Shown: one piece after another, positions 41,582 through 52,664 of the stretch | Position numbering within the stretch: the stretch's first letter is position 1 | Layout of the letters: every line of letters begins with the position of its first letter | NCBI GenBank assembly: GCA_922989275.2 | Contig: OV277867.1 | Coordinates: 3,968,001 to 4,032,000 of the forward strand | Direction of reading: 5' to 3' | From: Gari tellinella | Taxonomy: Eukaryota > Mollusca > Bivalvia > Cardiida > Psammobiidae | DNA length: 64,000 nt | Position numbers and translations under genes: made by a program | Notes under the pieces: generated by a model | What the model was told of the DNA's origin: nothing | Database searches by the model: none | Seen by the model: the letters and a program-made list of their open reading frames with translations, nothing else

Positions 41582-42279
41582 TAAAGCACAGATCAACACG
41601 AAATAAAAACGAGGGCCGTCGAAGAGTAAAATTACATCCTCGGTGATAGTCATTTGACCCCAAAACGGCGAAATTTGTCAGAAAAGGGCATGCTTCGGTC
41701 CAGTGTATTTTATCAAAAATACCCTAAAATTGTTTTGAAGCGACTTTTGTAGTAGATTGTGGACTTAAAATAGAGAATTTCACATTGCCAAGTTATTTGT
41801 ACATATCCGCATCACTAATTAAAAATTATGCTCGCCGCGGCTTAAAACAGAGGTACCATAATGAGCGATGGTTAGTTTTAAAAATACATGTATAGCTAGC
41901 ATCTATATCAGACAAAACCCATCACTACATGTACAAAAACATGTTTTAAGAAAAGCTTCGATTCATGTGCAGAAAAATGAAGGTAACGTAATACCGTTTT
42001 ATGACAGATAAAAGGATTATGTTAATTTTATTCAAGTGCATCGATCTGATTTGTAAGACCTGCATTAAAAGGATTTATCTGATTTGTAAGACCTGCATTA
42101 AAAGGATTTTGATAGTTGGTTTCGTGTTGGAAAGTTATCGATTTACATTTTTTCTACACTTTTATATGTCCATACAAAAATGACGACTTACATGCACATT
42201 TTATACGTGTCTTAAACACTGAACAATGTGTATCCAGAGCACCAGATAAGGGTAGTTTTTCAAAAACTAAAATCTTCTT
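41582..42279. other. Gene-free stretch
   Basis: A 36-bp near-duplication (ATCTGATTTGTAAGACCTGC with TTAAAAGGATT) lies at about 42044-42110. Nothing else is recognised. Confidence 0.45.
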
Positions 42280-42425
42280 TATGAATCCAACCCTATGGTG
42301 TCACTACTCATTAGAATCGTCTCGAAAAGACTATTCTAATGAGTAGTAACACCATAGGAGTTGGTGCTGAAATGAGTGAGAAAGTGTTTGATTTGTTGAA
42401 ATAACTACCTCTTATCTGGAGCCCT
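42280..42425. mobile_element. Short hairpin element, GAATCGTCT type
   Basis: TGGTGTCACTACTCATTAGA, palindrome GAATCGTCTCGAAAAGACTATTC, TAGTAACACCATAGGAGTTG and a shared 3' flank TACCTCTTATCTGGA match 14450-14590. Confidence 0.75.
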
Positions 42426-42429
42426 GGTA

Positions 42430-42816
42430 TCAATTAGTTCAAAAACCTTCATGGCCACATTGCATGCTTTAAAACGTCGTCAGCACTTTTATTTCAACTG
42501 TAGATTAAGACCGTTCGATTTATTTTGTCAACGATCAATAGGCATTTAGATCAAATTTATTTAGAGAATTTACATCTTACAAATCATATTTGATAAAGTT
42601 ATAATAAATATCAAAGGCTAAAATAGCAAATTATTTATTAAAAATAAGGTAAGTGTATAAACTCCCTAATTAACTATTAGTGCGTCATTCCCTTGTTAAT
42701 AAAATGTAAGTTTTACTACAATTTTAATAACAATAAACTGTTATAGTATACACCCTGAACGAATATTATTGTTTTCCAGACATGATATGGGCACTATGCA
42801 CTGTGGTGCACGTGGC
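42430..42816. other. Gene-free stretch
   Basis: AT-rich with no recognised feature. Confidence 0.4.
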
Positions 42817-43067
42817 TTAACTCTTTCCTCCCTGAAACTTTAAATGGACAATTCCAGTTTCCATTTTAGTCTAGTCCATTTATGACTTTTAAGGGTTGTT
42901 TTTGTCAAGGTTTGGCATTATGACAAACAGTGAAGACCCTGATCAGAGGGCTCCCTTTGGAGCCCTCTGATCTGGGTATTCACTGTTTGCACAGGACAAG
43001 TGTACTAATCACATGTACACTGTTTGAAAAGGACGCCTATATGCGGGACTAGGGTTCAAAGGGTTAA
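42817..43067. mobile_element. PB2 MITE, reverse orientation
   Basis: It starts TTAACTCTTTCCTCCCTGAA and ends AGGGTTCAAAGGGTTAA. The hairpin CAAACAGTGAAGACCCTGAT has tip GGGCTCCCTTTGGAGCCC. Confidence 0.9.
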
Positions 43068-43209
43068 TGTATATATCATATAGTTTGTCGCCGATGCTGC
43101 CTGAATATAGCAGGAATATAGAAAACTGAAAACGGCATATATACTTATTAACTGTATTGCTAAACAGAGCTACAGATAAGGGGAGTGTTTCCGAAACTAA
43201 AAATCTTTA

Positions 43210-43690
43210 TTTTGCATTATAGACACAGATTAAATTGCTTAGTAAATTGACATCAAAGTATTGGTGCAGATCAGATGCCAAGTAATTTGACATCTGATAT
43301 GGTTCCAAACAATGTTACATATCAAATTGCTTAGTAACTTGACATATAAGCATTGGTACAGATCAGGTGCCAAGTAATTTGACATCTGATATGGTTCCAA
43401 GCATAGATACAAATCAAATTGCTTAGTAAATTGACATCCAAGCATTGTTCAGATCAGATGCCAAGTAATTTGACATCTGATCTGGTTTCAAGCATAGATA
43501 CAGATCAAATTGCTTAGTAAATTGACATCGAAGCATTGGTACAGATCAGATGCCAAGTAATTTGACATCTGATCTGGTTCCAAGCATAGATACAGATCAA
43601 ATTGCTTCGTAAATTGACATTCAAGCATTGTTCAGATCAGATGCCAAGTAATTTGACATCTGATCAGGTTCAGAGCACTGATACAATTGC
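43210..43690. repeat. ~92-bp tandem repeat with palindromic unit, about 5 copies
   Basis: Each unit holds GATCAGATGCCAAGTAATTT followed by GACATCTGATC, itself an imperfect palindrome, plus CAAATTGCTTAGTAAATTGA. A worn extra unit lies at 44060-44140. Confidence 0.9.
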
Positions 43691-44648
43691 TTAGTAAAGT
43701 GTTATTGTTGTTTTTGTTGTTGTAATAGGCTTTAAAGTTGAATTAACAGTATTTCAGTCATATCGCAAGTTGCGGAGAAAAGTTGTCAGATCAAAACCTA
43801 ATTTTCATCGATCTAAAATTATGAGACCAGTATTAATCTAGAAATTTTAACCGTGACCCAAATACCAGAGTTATAAACTTTCTGGATTTTAACCTTTTCA
43901 GTACTTAGACTGACGTACAAATATATCAATGTATGATGGATTTATCATTGAGAAGGAAACACCTTTTGGCAGCCTTTTACTGTATCATGCCAGGCTATAG
44001 CAGTGGTTCCCATTCTTAAATGCCAGTTGACCAAGCTGACATGCCCCAGAACCACAAGGGGTTAGTAAATTTATATTCAAGCAATTTGACATCTGATTTG
44101 GTTCCAAGCATAGATCAGGATCAAATTGCTAAGTAAATTGACCTGATTTCAATGAAAATTAATTATACTCAACAAAATAATTAAAGGGTCATTAAAATCG
44201 CCGTATTGTGCAAACTAACAGACAATTATGACATAAAATCTGTTTTGCTGATCGAAACACCTTTCAAGAAAATGTTATAATGAAAATAGTCTCTGAAATT
44301 TCGCTATATTTCGAATAAATCTAAAATTTCAAAAAATATGTTTTTTACCCCTAAAAAGACTGGGTTCATATTTTTGTAACTTGGACATTTTATTATCCTT
44401 GTCGAAAGTCTTTTCTATCAGAACGACACATGTGTTTATGCATTGGCGTGAATACAATTGCATTCTAGCACGTTTTCTATGTACACTATCGAATTCTCAA
44501 AAATTTTGGATTTCGTTACCATTCAAAATCAATAGATTTTTTCAGGGGTGAGATTGGTAAGTTCACTGCGCCACGTAATCCCACACGGCATACTTGAAAT
44601 TTTCATGATTAGCCCGGCAGCCGCATGCCAAAAAGTGGCAAAATCGTG
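43691..44648. other. Gene-free stretch
   Basis: Apart from the stray minisatellite unit at 44060-44140, nothing is recognised. The sequence is AT-rich. Confidence 0.4.
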
Positions 44649-45612
44649 CACTTTGTGATAAAAGCATGAAACTTGGCACACGTGCATATCATGGCATAAA
44701 AAAGAAAAATAGCTATAGTGACAAGCTCGATTTGACCTCTGACCTCCCTGGCGGCCATTTTTAAAAATGGCCGCCACGGTTGTAATACTGGGTGGCTTTA
44801 AAAAGACTTCAGGGTCTAAATCAGTGGGATTTCTGCATGTAATTGCTTGTTTCAGATAGAAATATGATTTGCAAATCAGATCTAGTTACTTTTGGACCAA
44901 TTGTACTTTTTGATTTTATACAGGGGTCTTTCTATTATGCTTTTCCTAGAAAAAACGCGACGAATTACACCAAATTCAGGGTAAGAAGGTGTCATATTTC
45001 TAAAGATGCCCAACATAGCGAAAACAACACTTGTTGTATATGTATAGAATACCTAATTCAAAACAATTTTAGCTATAGTACCATCATGAAAAATTTCATG
45101 TGTGGCTATGGCGGCCATTTTCCAAGATTTTGACATGTTTGGTATATTTAACTGGCGACCATCTTGGAAAATGGCCACCATATCAACACATGAAATTTTT
45201 CGCAATGGCACTATACATATACAACAAGTGTTGTTTTCGCTGTGTTGGGCATCTTTAGAAATATGACACCTTCTTACCCTGAATTTGGTGTAATTCGTCG
45301 CGTTTTTTTCTAGGAAAAGCATAATAAAAAGACCCCTGTATAAAATCAAAAAGCACAATTGGTCCAAAAGTAACTAGATCTGATTTGCAAAGCATATTTC
45401 TATCTGAAACAAGCAATTGCATGCAGAAATCCCACTGATTTAGACCCTGAAGTCTTTTTAAAGCCACCCAGTATTACAACCGTGGCGGCCATTTTTAAAA
45501 ATGGCCGCCAGGGAGGTCAGAGGTCAAATCGAGCTAGACACTATAGCTATTTTTCATTTTTATGCCATGATATGCATGTATGCCAAGTTTCATGCTTTTA
45601 TCACAAAGTGCA
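44649..45612. mobile_element. ~1-kb foldback element
   Basis: The arms 44649 to about 45120 and about 45145 to 45612 are inverted copies (for example GCACTTTGTGATAAAAGCAT at the left, ATGCTTTTATCACAAAGTGC at the right) and meet near 45130 with almost no spacer. The left arm has about 34 extra bases near 45050. Each arm contains the palindrome GGCGGCCATTTTT-AAAAATGGCCGCC. Open frames here are mirror images of each other and not genes. Confidence 0.9.
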
Positions 45613-46112
45613 GGATTTTTCATCTATCCGCTGGACTAGATGCATCATATGGACATCAGTTGACATGTCGGTAACAACATTTTGTATTTCGGGGGGTTTT
45701 GAAAATTTGAATTTGATTTTTTTTTTAAAAATATTTATTTCGAAATTAATACTGTTAGTGTTTAGAAACATGGATCTGAGTATATTTTTAATTCTAGGGT
45801 CAATATAAGAGAGCAAAAAGATTCGTTTCGTTAAACCCATCATATATAGTTATTAAAGCAGCTTTATATCGTTACACTACGCGGTATTTTTACACATTTA
45901 TTGCATAGATAATAAGGAATCAGTATAAATTTCCGTTATTTAGAGATAGAAACGTCTTTTATTTAATAAGATCCATGAAAATAATGATAGAAAGGACAAT
46001 TTCCATAAAGGCAATATTAAAAAGTTTATGTGTTGTAGTGCCGTAAAACCCCAACTCAATCAATCAAACAATCTATATTAGGAAGAGTAAAGAGCGATTT
46101 ATTAAACTTTAT
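45613..46112. other. Gene-free stretch
   Basis: AT-rich with no recognised feature. Confidence 0.4.
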
Positions 46113-46363
46113 TTAACTCTTTCCTCCCTAAAACTTTCAATGAATAATTCCAGTTTCCATCTAAGTCTAGTTCATTTATAACTTTTAAGGGTTGTTTTTG
46201 TCAATGTTTGGCATTATGACAAACAGTGAAGACCCTGATCAGAGGGCTCCTTTTGGAGCCCTCTGATCTGGGTATTCACTGTTTGCATAGGACAAGTGTA
46301 CTATTCACATGTACACTGTTTGAAAAGGACGCCTATATGCGGGATTAGGGTTCAAAGGGTTAA
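46113..46363. mobile_element. PB2 MITE, reverse orientation
   Basis: It starts TTAACTCTTTCCTCCCTAAA and ends AGGGTTCAAAGGGTTAA. The hairpin tip is GGGCTCCTTTTGGAGCCC. It lies 15 bp from a TA2 copy. Confidence 0.9.
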
Positions 46364-46377
46364 TTCAACAATGTTAG

Positions 46378-46698
46378 TACAGCGTTCCCTCTCTTCAACG
46401 ACATCCAATGAGATACTAAAAATATGTGCGTTGCTCGGAGGGAGTCGTTACAGGGAGGGAAATTGGCTTACAATTGAAAACAGGATTCAAGCTGTTTGTC
46501 ACTCGTTATTACGTTTTTTCTATCAAAATGTCCATTATGTAACTTTGAGAGAGAAAAAAACAGACTACAATTTTAAGCACACGACATTGCAGCCGTGAAT
46601 AGGTTGGACATAATTGTCCCGTTTAGGGAATTGCAGCAAGGGTCGTTGTAAGGAGGGAGTCGTTGTTGGGAGGTCCGTTGTAGGGAGGGAGCACTGTA
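46378..46698. mobile_element. TA2 MITE, reverse orientation, one hairpin arm lost
   Basis: It starts TACAGCGTTCCCTCTCTTCA and ends GTAGGGAGGGAGCACTGTA. Only GATTCAAGCTGTTTGTCACT remains of the core. Confidence 0.82.
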
Positions 46699-46780
46699 TA
46701 GGAAAATATAGCTGAATATTGTATGTACATTTGTGGTATAAATATTTAGATCTACAGCTGTACGTTTCGTTGAGCCTGGC

Positions 46781-46900
46781 TCCGAGGTTATAAAGCGTTT
46801 GAGCTGAGTCTAAACTCATTCCCAGGCATTTGATTGGTCTGACCAATCAAATGCTTGGGAACACACTCAGACTCAACTAAAACGCTTTATAACCTCGGAG
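46781..46900. mobile_element. FB1 foldback MITE
   Basis: TCCGAGGTTATAAAGCGTTT and AAACGCTTTATAACCTCGGA are inverted ends. The arms meet at GGCATTTGATTGGTCTGACC-AATCAAATGC. Almost the whole 120 bp is one hairpin. Confidence 0.88.
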
Positions 46901-47035
46901 CAAGGTGTGGGTGGGTAGGTGTGTGCGCTGCTGGGTGTTGATGAGTGAGGTGCGCGTGCATGTAAGACTATTTTCTAAATGAAAATATTTGAGGTCGTTA
47001 TTCTATAGAGGCTATGATTCTTCGTAAGGGGTCAG

Positions 47036-47290
47036 CAGGGCTGCCATAAGTTAACATGAAACATCCTAAGATTTCCAAATTTTCATTTTTCAAGTGCGAT
47101 TTTAATAATCGTACCTTTACCCCATAGCCTATTTCTAATTTTATTGGCAAGTGACTTCTGAAAGCAGGCTGGAAGTAAAGCAGAATGCGCATAAAGGCGC
47201 ATTCTGCTTTACTTTCAGCCTGCTTTAAGCTATCATGTACTAGAAAAAAATCCGAAGATTTAGGAAAAATCCGGAGAAATGGCAGCCCTG
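47036..47290. mobile_element. HT1 MITE with a PB1-type core
   Basis: CAGGGCTGCCATAAG at the left and GGAGAAATGGCAGCCCTG at the right, with GGTCAG directly outside both ends. The core ACCTTTACCCCATAGCC and hairpin AAAGCAGGCTGGAAGTAAAG (tip GCGCATAAAGGCGC) are as in PB1. Confidence 0.82.
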
Positions 47291-47930
47291 GGTCAGTTTT
47301 CTTCGTATGTCAGGGTTTTCATGTTATTATCGGAGACTCAAAATCACTGACCGGAGACTCAAAATACTATGACTGAGGGGTAGATCAAACACATATTATT
47401 GCGGGTCACTTTTCTACGGGGGTCAATTTACTCCATTGCACGCCCGTTGAAGTAAAATGATCTTTACTCGCAACTATCGGGTAATATTGAACGGGTAACC
47501 GGTTACATGTAACCGCTCGGAAGATTAAACGGTTTTCCGGGTACTCAAATGACCGATTGTTTACATCCCTAGAAAAAACAAATGCAAATATACTCCTACA
47601 TATTCACGTCTGTTTCAACGTAAAATATATTGTGAAACACATAGATATACAAGAAGGACAACCTACCTGTTTCAGGTACAAATCAGCAACTGAGTAGAAC
47701 CACCGATCTTCCGCAACCCAGCTGCACCCGTCCCAGGGTTCGAACCCACGGCGGGAAGGAGCTAAATGATATTTAGTCACAGAAGCAGTTCTACGACTTC
47801 ATATAGACAGTTTTTGATTTATTTGACTAACTTGGTCGTTCGACGTTGAATATTTTCTAGGATACCACACTGTAATGGCATATTCCATATATGGCCTTAT
47901 CATGGACTTGTAAAGTATAAGAAACATATT
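47291..47930. other. Gene-free stretch upstream of the hexosaminidase gene
   Basis: CGGAGACTCAAAAT is repeated at 47333 and 47353. A B-box-like GGGTTCGAACCC lies at 47737, without a convincing tRNA fold. No upstream exon is seen. Confidence 0.45.
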
Positions 47931-48144
47931 TTAACCCTTAGCCTGCCAATCACGACTATAGCACCATATGCAAACAGCTTGGATCCGGATGAGACGCCGA
48001 GTAACTCGGCGTCTCATCCGGATCCAAGCTGTTTGACACTCGGACAACATTTTCAGCAATTTTGAGCAACTTTGAAGCACTTTGAAACTTGAAGCAGACG
48101 AGAAATATAGCAGACGACAATTTATTTGGCGGGCTAAGGGTTAA
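47931..48144. mobile_element. PB4 MITE just upstream of the hexosaminidase start
   Basis: It starts TTAACCCTTAGCCTGCCAAT and ends GGCGGGCTAAGGGTTAA. The hairpin AGCTTGGATCCGGATGAGAC has tip GCCGAGTAACTCGGC. It ends 58 bp before the ATG, so it lies in the promoter or 5' UTR. Confidence 0.9.
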
Positions 48145-48202
48145 TGAGTACAGGAATAACGCCTAGTAACACTTTTGTTAATTTAGTGATACCCGGCTCC
48201 CT

Positions 48203-48303
48203 ATGCGTCGTTGCTCCAGGAATATAATGAGGCGGGCATCCAGACGGAAGCTCTATTTGGTGCTAACAGCGGTTGCTGTGGTGATCATAATTATTTTCAT
48301 ACG
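48203..48303 (+). CDS. Beta-N-acetylhexosaminidase, exon 1 (signal anchor)
   Basis: The ATG at 48203 opens a basic stretch (MRRCSRNIMRRASRRK) followed by a hydrophobic helix at residues 17-33 (LYLVLTAVAVV...), as in a type II membrane anchor of a Golgi or cell-surface enzyme. The donor ACG-GTAAGT leaves phase 2. The joining phases of all five exons agree (2, 2, 2, 1), which supports one gene. A second Met at residue 9 could also serve as start. Confidence 0.75.
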
Positions 48304-48341
48304 GTAAGTTACATCATTTTATTCTTTACTACATGTAATAC

Positions 48342-48489
48342 TAGGCTGCCATAAGGTGACATGAAAAATCCTAAGATTTCCAAATTTGCAAAAAAAACTC
48401 ATTCTGCTTTACTTTCAGCCTGCTTTAAGCTACCATGTACTACAAAAAATCCGAAGATTTAGGAAAAATCCGGAGAAATGGCAGCCCTG
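48342..48489. mobile_element. HT1 MITE, left hairpin arm deleted
   Basis: AGGCTGCCATAAG and CCTAAGATTTCCAAATTTGC, then directly the returning arm (ATTCTGCTTTACTTTCAGCC) and GGAGAAATGGCAGCCCTG. It starts 38 bp after the exon 1 donor. Confidence 0.8.
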
Positions 48490-48509
48490 AAATAGTGATT
48501 ACCTAAATG

Positions 48510-48574
48510 GAAACTGTTTTGATCTAGATGAGACGCCGCATAATTCGAGGTCTCAGCAAGATCCAAACTTTTGA
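48510..48574. repeat. Worn hairpin core
   Basis: AAACTGTTTTGATCTAGATG, AGACGCCGCATAATTCGAGG, TCTCAGCAAGATCCAAACTT. It is cut at the right by the TA4 element. Confidence 0.6.
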
Positions 48575-48887
48575 TACAGTACTGAACCTTATTAAATTAA
48601 ATTAATCGCAAGCGAATTGCCATCGAATTGCCATCGAATCGGGCGCTTCAAAAAACAAATCCTACGTTTGAATAGTTTTACGCGAATTTTCCGAAGCGGT
48701 TGTGACATAAATGGAATCGAAAATATTAACGAAGACATATTTGCGAAAATTTGTGAGATACACCATTCAAGAAAACTTACCCGAGGGTATAGTTAGTATT
48801 TTGAATCGCAAGCGAATCGCCATCGAATTGCAAGCGAATTGTAATCCAATCGCAAAAATTGTTAATTTAATAAGGTTCAGTACTGTA
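48575..48887. mobile_element. TA4 element
   Basis: TACAGTACTGAACCTTATTA at the left and TAATAAGGTTCAGTACTGTA at the right form a terminal inverted repeat of about 27 bp with TA edges. Inside, AATCGCAAGCGAAT and GCCATCGAATTG recur near both ends. Single copy here, mariner-like by its ends (inference). Confidence 0.8.
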
Positions 48888-48889
48888 CT

Positions 48890-49700
48890 CTCGGCCTCTT
48901 TTGAAAAGAAGTTTGAAACTTTTTTATTTCTAGAGCAGTAGCAAATGACAAATGTTGCAGTCGACCGAAATACCCAGCATGCATATTGTACCGAAACTAA
49001 AAGGGCTTTAACTCTTTTTACTAAAAACAGCATATTTGCTTAAAGAAATGATTCCATAGAAAAGAAACAATGGTTCTCATATTCATGAGCAAAAAGTTCT
49101 TTTTAGAGAAAATAAAATCACATGAGACTTTCTTTTATTACATTATTCACGGCGTTTTTAAGACTGGAAAATCTAACAATATAAAATTACCTCCCTTTGA
49201 TTTGAAATAAGAATAAACGTAATGCGTTTCATTTTCGTTAAATGTGTCGTTTAATCTTAATGTTTATACGGGAATACATTGGTTAATGTATGAGCCTTTA
49301 GTATCTTAAAAATGGAATTGAAAGGTACTTAACCAGATATTGAGCTTTAAAATTTACCTAATGTAAAGTAAATGTAAAATGTGGGTACTTTCTGTTTTGG
49401 CTGAGTAAATACGGCTTAATTGTTTTGGCTCAAACGCGGATATTGGGAAAGAATTACGCACATGTTTGATACGTTAAACTTAAAACAATAACTATATCAT
49501 TACCATTCTCCTCGTAACATATTCTAATACCTTTGAATCCGTTATGCTTTCCAAACTTTTAATGAAATAAAAACGAATATTTTGTATGCCCCAACGACGA
49601 TTTATTCGAGTTCATACTCTTTTACACCTGTTTGTAATCCAGCTGTCAGGCCGAGGTTTGGTTTCCGGACGATACCTTGAGTAAGGGGTGGTATTTTTCA
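48890..49700. other. Gene-free stretch in intron 1
   Basis: A TA1-like scrap lies at 49430-49460 (AAACGCGGATATTGGGAAAG). Nothing else is recognised. Confidence 0.4.
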
Positions 49701-49701
49701 T

Positions 49702-49908
49702 TTAACCCCTTCACTGCCTTACCCCGAGTACATCAGTTATTTGCAAACAGTTTGGATCCTGATCAGACGCGGCGTCTGATCATGATCCAAACTGTTTGAC
49801 ACTTATTTCAATATTTCTTCAGTCAAAATACCTAAAAAATGATTTTTAGAAATAGAAGCAGACGACAATTGTTTAAATTTGATGAGGTCATGGCATTGAA
49901 GAGGTTAA
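49702..49908. mobile_element. PB3 MITE
   Basis: It starts TTAACCCCTTCACTGCCTTA and ends GGCATTGAAGAGGTTAA. The hairpin CAAACAGTTTGGATCCTGAT has a shortened tip GACGCGGCGTC. Confidence 0.9.
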
Positions 49909-50030
49909 ACTTGATACATTGTACACTGTTAGATTATGGGGATATCTAGGTTTAATTTGTATTTCGGGGTTTTATTCTTTGCATGCTAGCGGCGGATATG
50001 ATAACCACAATGAATACTTTTGCAAACATA

Positions 50031-52218
50031 TGATGAAACGTCTACTCAAGCCAAATAATACAGTATATAGCTCATTGTCCATTTGACGTTTCAGAGTTGA
50101 ATGAGTTGGTACATGTGTATATGATGAAACTTCTACTCAAGCTAAAGGTTACAGTCTGTAGCTCATTGTCCATTTGAAGTTTCAGAGTTGAATGAGCTTG
50201 TATATGATGAAACTTCTACTCAAGCTAAAGGTTACAGTCTGTAGCTCATTGTCCATTTGAAGTTTCAGAGATGAATGAGTTGGTATATGATGAAGCTTCT
50301 ACTCAAGCTAAAGGTTACAGTCTATAGCTCATAGTCCATTTGAAGTTTCAGAGTTGAATGAGTTGGTATATGATGAAACTTCTACTTAAGCCAAAGGTTA
50401 CACGCTGTAGCTCATTGTCCATTTGAAGTTTCAGAGATGAATGAGTTGGTATATGATGACACTTCTACTCAAGCTAAAGGTTACAGTCTATAGCTCATTG
50501 TCCATTTGAAGTTTCAGAGTTGAATGAGTTGGTATATGATGAAACTTCTACTCAAGCTAAAGGTTACAGTCTGTAGCTCATCTCCATTTGAAGTTTCATA
50601 GATGAATGAGCTGGTATATGATGAAACTTCTACTCAAGCTAAAGGTTACAGTCTGTAGCCCATTGTCCATTTGAAGTTTCAGAGTTGAATGAGTTGGTAT
50701 GTGATGAAACTTCCACTCAATTTCAAGGTTACAGTCTGTAGCTCATTGTCCATTTGAAGTTTAAGAGGTGAATGAGTTGGTATATGATAATACTTCTACT
50801 TAAGCTAAAGGTTACCGTCAGTAGCTCATTGTCCATTTGAAGTTTCAGAGTTGAATGAGTTGGTATATGATGAAACTTCCACTCAAGCTCAAGGTTACAG
50901 TCTGTAGCTCATTGTCCATTTGAAGAGCTGGTATATGATGAAACTTCTACTCAAGCTAAAGGTTACAGTCTGTAGCTCATTGTCCATTTGAAGTTTCAGA
51001 GTTGAATGAGTTGGTTTATGATGAAACTTCTACTCAAGCTAAAGGTTACAGTCTATAGCTCATGGTCCATTTGAAGTGTCAGAGTTGAATTAGTTGGTAT
51101 ATGATGAAACTTCTACTCAAGCTAAAGGTTACAGTTAGTAGCTCATTGTCCATTTGAAGTTTCATAGATGAATGAGCTGGTATATGATGAAACTTCTACT
51201 CAAGCTAAAGGTTACAGTCTGTATCTCATTGTCCATTTGAAGTTTCAGGGTTGAATGAGTTGGTATATGATGAAACTTGGTTACAATCCGTAGCTCATTG
51301 TCCATTTGAAGTTTCAGAGTTGAATGAGTTGGTATATGATGAAACTTCAACTCAAGCTAAAGGTTACAGTGTGTAGCCCATGTCCATTTGAAGTTTCAGA
51401 GTTGAGTTGGTATATAATGAAACTTCAACTCAAGCTAAAGGTTACAGTCCGTAGCTCATTGTCCATTTGAAGTTTCAGAGTTGAATTAGTTGGTATATGA
51501 TGAAACTTCTACTCAAGCTAAAGGTTACAGTTAGTAGCTCATTGTCCATTTGAAGTTTCATAGATGAATGAGCTGGTATATGATGAAACTTCTACTAAAG
51601 CTAAAGGTTACAGTCTGTAGCTCATTGTCCATTTGAAGATTCAGAGTTGAATGAGTTGGTGTATGATGAAACTTCTACTCAAGCTAAAAGTTACAGTCCG
51701 TAGCTCATTGTCCATTTGACGTTTCAGAGTTGAATGAGTTGGTATATGATGAAACTTCAACTCTAGCTAAAGGTTACAGTCTGTAGCCCATTGTCCATTT
51801 GAAGTTTTAGAGTTGAATGAGTTGGTATATGATGAAACTTCTACTCAAGCTAAAGGTTACAGTCAGTAGTCCATTGTCTATTTGAAGTTTCAGAGTTGAA
51901 TGAGTTGGTTTATGATGAAACTTCTACTCAAGCTAAAGGTTACAGTCCATAGCTCATTGTTCATTTGAAGTTTCGGTGTTAAATGAGTTGGTATATGATG
52001 AAACTTCTACTCAAGCTAAAGGTTACAGTCAGTAGTTCATTGTCCATTTGAAGTTTTAGAGTTGAATGAGCTGGTATATGATAAAACTTCTACTCAAGCT
52101 AAAGGTTACTGTCTGTAGCTCATTTTTTCATTTGATGGTTCAAAATGTAAGGATTTTGTAAATGATCAATCTTCTACTCAGTTGTATGAGTTGGTACATG
52201 ATGAAACTTCTACATAAG
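50031..52218. repeat. 83-bp minisatellite, about 26 copies
   Basis: Unit: TGATGAAACTTCTACTCAAG, CTAAAGGTTACAGTCTGTAG, CTCATTGTCCATTTGAAGTT, TCAGAGTTGAATGAGTTGGT. The last part is close to the right terminus of PB2 MITEs (TCCATTTAAAGTTTCAGGGA, GGAAAGAGTTAA). It lies wholly in intron 1. Confidence 0.95.
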
Positions 52219-52259
52219 GCTCCTGGCAGCATTTTCTTCTTTTATTTAAACATTTTATT

Positions 52260-52507
52260 TTAACGCACTCAACCCTAGGAACAAGTACATTAATCATAAA
52301 CAAACAGTGAAAATATGAAGAGTACACTTGTTCCATGCAAACTGTCTAGACCCTGATGAGAGGGCTGCTGCAGGAGCCCTCTGAAAAGGATCTGCACTGT
52401 TTTTCATTTGTAACATACTGTTCAAATCAACTCTAAACAGTCAAAACGGCAACGACTTTAGTAAAAATTGGAATCGCCCATTAAAAGTTTCAGTGGCGAA
52501 TGAGTCA
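52260..52507. mobile_element. PB2 MITE, worn
   Basis: It starts TTAACGCACTCAACCCTAGG and ends TTCAGTGGCGAATGAGTCA. The hairpin CAAACTGTCTAGACCCTGAT has tip GGGCTGCTGCAGGAGCCC. It directly follows the minisatellite that shares its terminus. Confidence 0.82.
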
Positions 52508-52573
52508 CCATTTGCCTGCTGACAGTGGTTGTTCATTAGAGATTGTTCAGTGTCTATGTTGTTTGTTTTTTAG

Positions 52574-52615
52574 ATTTGTTTATGATAACGTGAACATGAG
52601 ACATGATTCACCAAG
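52574..52615 (+). CDS. Beta-N-acetylhexosaminidase, exon 2
   Basis: A 42-bp exon between the acceptor TTTTTTAG and the donor AAG-GTAAGA. With the split codons it reads R-FVYDNVNMRHDSP-R (residues 34-48), a lumenal stalk after the membrane helix. Entry and exit are in phase 2. Confidence 0.65.
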
Positions 52616-52664
52616 GTAAGACTGTCGATAAAACATGTATAAAACTAGCTTTGCTCTTTGCATG

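Larger units (their letters stand above)
48304..52573 (+). other. Hexosaminidase intron 1
   Basis: 4.3 kb. It contains a partial HT1 copy, the TA4 element, a PB3 copy, the 83-bp minisatellite and a worn PB2 copy. The acceptor is GTTTGTTTTTTAG. Confidence 0.75.

Noticed and set aside
42765..42820. Exon after TTGTTTTCCAG that could follow the orphan exon
   Set aside because: In the required phase it meets a stop as its second codon and shows no coding character.
44529..45843. Several open frames of about 70-110 residues on both strands
   Set aside because: They are mirror-image translations of the two arms of the foldback element.
47700..47760. tRNA gene around GGGTTCGAACCC
   Set aside because: The motif is nearly self-complementary, and no cloverleaf can be drawn on either strand.
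50031..52218. CRISPR-like array (regular repeats)
   Set aside because: The repeats are direct head-to-tail units without unique spacers, in a eukaryotic intron.
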